5,003 nucleotides of DNA from Candidatus Rhabdochlamydia sp. (GTDB lineage Bacteria > Chlamydiota > Chlamydiia > Chlamydiales > Rhabdochlamydiaceae), in assembly GCA_030043815.1 (NCBI GenBank), contig JASHWX010000186.1:1-5003 (forward strand), given 5' to 3'. The position numbers were made by a program, and so were the translations under genes. Under the pieces are notes generated by a model, which was given only the letters and a program-made list of their open reading frames with translations, was not told where the DNA came from and searched no databases. This document shows, piece after piece, positions 4,114 through 5,003 of the stretch. Position 1 is the first letter of the stretch. The number at the start of each line of letters is the position of its first letter.

Positions 4114-5003
4114 ATGAGTCAAACAATTTCTTTAAACCTGCAAACTAACCCTTTATACGCTTTTCTCTACCCAGGGTTATACGGAATACCTAAAGACCTA
4201 CGTAAACTCATCTTGGAATATCTCGACAAAGCTACATTAATCTCTCTAAGATCGACTTGTAAATTATTTGAAAGAGAAGTGCACCTCATCAGACCTCTCG
4301 CCGCCAACGCTTCAGAAGAAGAAAAGAAGGCTGCCGCAGGCAAAGCAGCAATGATTTTGATTTCCTTTAAAAACTCAAAAGGCCTTTGCTCGCTTTCCAT
4401 TGAAAGCGGCCATCTGAATCTTTTAAAGTGGGCTATTGCAAAAGGTTATCATTGCAACACCAAATCGATATGCTATGAAGCAGCCAAACATGGACAACTG
4501 GAAGTTCTCAAGTGGGCAAGAGCAAATGGCTACCCATGGAGCATAAATACTTGTACAAGCGCAGCTGAAAGCGGCCGCTTAGAAGTACTCAAGTGGGCGC
4601 AAGAAAACGGCTGCCCTTGGGACAAAAATGCATGTCAAGTGGCAGCGATAAATGGCCATCTGGAAGTTGCTAAGTATGCAAGAAAAAAAAGCAGAATATG
4701 GGGTTTTGCGACATGCGCTCAGATAGCTAGCAAAGGCCACCTGGAAGTTCTCAAGTGGGCAAGAGCAAATCGCTGCCCATGGGGCGAATCGACATGCTCT
4801 TTAGCAGCTAGCAGAGGCCACCTGGAAGTTCTCAAGTGGGCAAGAGAAAATGGCTGCCCATGGAACGAAGCGACATGCTCTTTTGCAGCTAGCAAAGGCC
4901 ACCTGGAAGTTCTCAAGTGGGCAAGAGAAAATGGCTGCCCATGGGGCGAAATGACATGCTCTTCCGCAGCTAGCAGAGGCCACCTGGAAGTTCTCAAGTG
5001 GGC
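4114..5003 (+). CDS. F-box and ankyrin-type (27-residue) repeat protein, 3' end beyond the window
   Basis: In eukaryotic SCF complexes an F-box binds Skp1 and repeats capture the ubiquitylation target; bacteria and giant viruses of protists carry similar proteins that can act inside the host. The visible 296 residues begin MSQTISLNLQ. Residues 25-56 (IPKDLRKLILEYLDKATL, then SLRSTCKLF) fit an F-box. A short Glu/Lys/Ala-rich linker (68-80) follows. From residue 99 come repeats of the form GHLEVLKWARENGCPW...TCS.AAS: one of 28 residues (99-126), then units of 27 starting at 127, 154, 181, 208, 235, 262 and 289, the last incomplete. The unit at 181-207 is degenerate, losing NGCPW. The frame is open to the window edge. 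An in-frame ATG at 4102 would add MALF; neither start has a clear Shine-Dalgarno. No signal peptide is seen. The host SCF role is inference; the domain reading is firm. Confidence 0.88.
   Translation, partial: MSQTISLNLQTNPLYAFLYPGLYGIPKDLRKLILEYLDKATLISLRSTCKLFEREVHLIRPLAANASEEEKKAAAGKAAMILISFKNSKGLCSLSIESGHLNLLKWAIAKGYHCNTKSICYEAAKHGQLEVLKWARANGYPWSINTCTSAAESGRLEVLKWAQENGCPWDKNACQVAAINGHLEVAKYARKKSRIWGFATCAQIASKGHLEVLKWARANRCPWGESTCSLAASRGHLEVLKWARENGCPWNEATCSFAASKGHLEVLKWARENGCPWGEMTCSSAASRGHLEVLKW
4735..5003 (+). repeat. Near-identical 81-bp tandem repeats in the ankyrin-type array
   Basis: Units start at 4735, 4816, 4897 and 4978 (the last cut by the window edge), exactly 81 bp apart. 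The three complete units differ from each other at only 6 or 7 of 81 positions. Earlier units in register at 4573 and 4654 are clearly more diverged, and the one at 4408 is 84 bp long. Because the repeat keeps the frame, copies can be gained or lost without disrupting the protein. Confidence 0.93.

Noticed and set aside
4719..4997. Minus-strand open frame with a repeated RTSRWPLLA pattern
   Set aside because: It is the reverse-complement shadow of the 81-bp repeats; its periodicity comes entirely from the plus-strand gene, which has a clear domain architecture.
4735..5003. Regular tandem repeats considered as a CRISPR array
   Set aside because: The units are 81 bp, contiguous without unique spacers, a multiple of three, and encode an in-frame ankyrin-type repeat.

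Overview
The window looks like chromosomal DNA from a Chlamydiae bacterium, most likely an amoeba- or protist-associated lineage of the Waddlia/Parachlamydia/Criblamydia kind. Three things point there. The ribosomal protein S4 reads as the chlamydial form: it has GPKNRVARRFGANIFGR near the N-terminus and no zinc-binding cysteines. S4 lies near the rhodanese-family tRNA hydroxylase TrhO/YceA, an arrangement I recall from Chlamydia trachomatis. The right end holds an F-box plus ankyrin-repeat protein of the type found in symbionts and giant viruses of protists. I cannot name the species.

Layout. From the left edge to about 1836 all genes are on the minus strand: trhO (cut by the window edge) and two small proteins I do not recognise by name. 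The two small proteins are diverged tandem paralogs, and both carry the landmarks of a compact PARP-like ADP-ribosyltransferase fold (H-[GA]-T, then iY, then a hydrophobic strand where PARPs have the catalytic Glu). An approximately 117-bp spacer with only about 15% G+C separates them. At 1837-2011 a divergent intergenic region carries a good promoter for the leftward unit, and a weaker promoter plus a strong ribosome binding site for rpsD.

From 2012 rightwards everything is on the plus strand. rpsD ends in a strong intrinsic terminator. Next is a 427-codon protein of unknown function with a near-consensus promoter so close to its ATG that the mRNA should be almost leaderless, and with a basic, NLS-like C-terminus. 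Last is the F-box/27-residue ankyrin-type repeat gene, which runs off the right edge; its final repeats are almost identical at DNA level.

How it fits together: trhO (tRNA wobble uridine modification) and rpsD (30S assembly) are core translation genes. The other four look like accessory genes placed in and beside this core neighbourhood. My inference, not shown directly, is that several of them are host-interaction proteins: putative ADP-ribosyltransferases, a possible nuclear-targeted protein, and a possible SCF ubiquitin-ligase adaptor. None has a recognisable secretion signal, which would fit type III secretion but does not demonstrate it.
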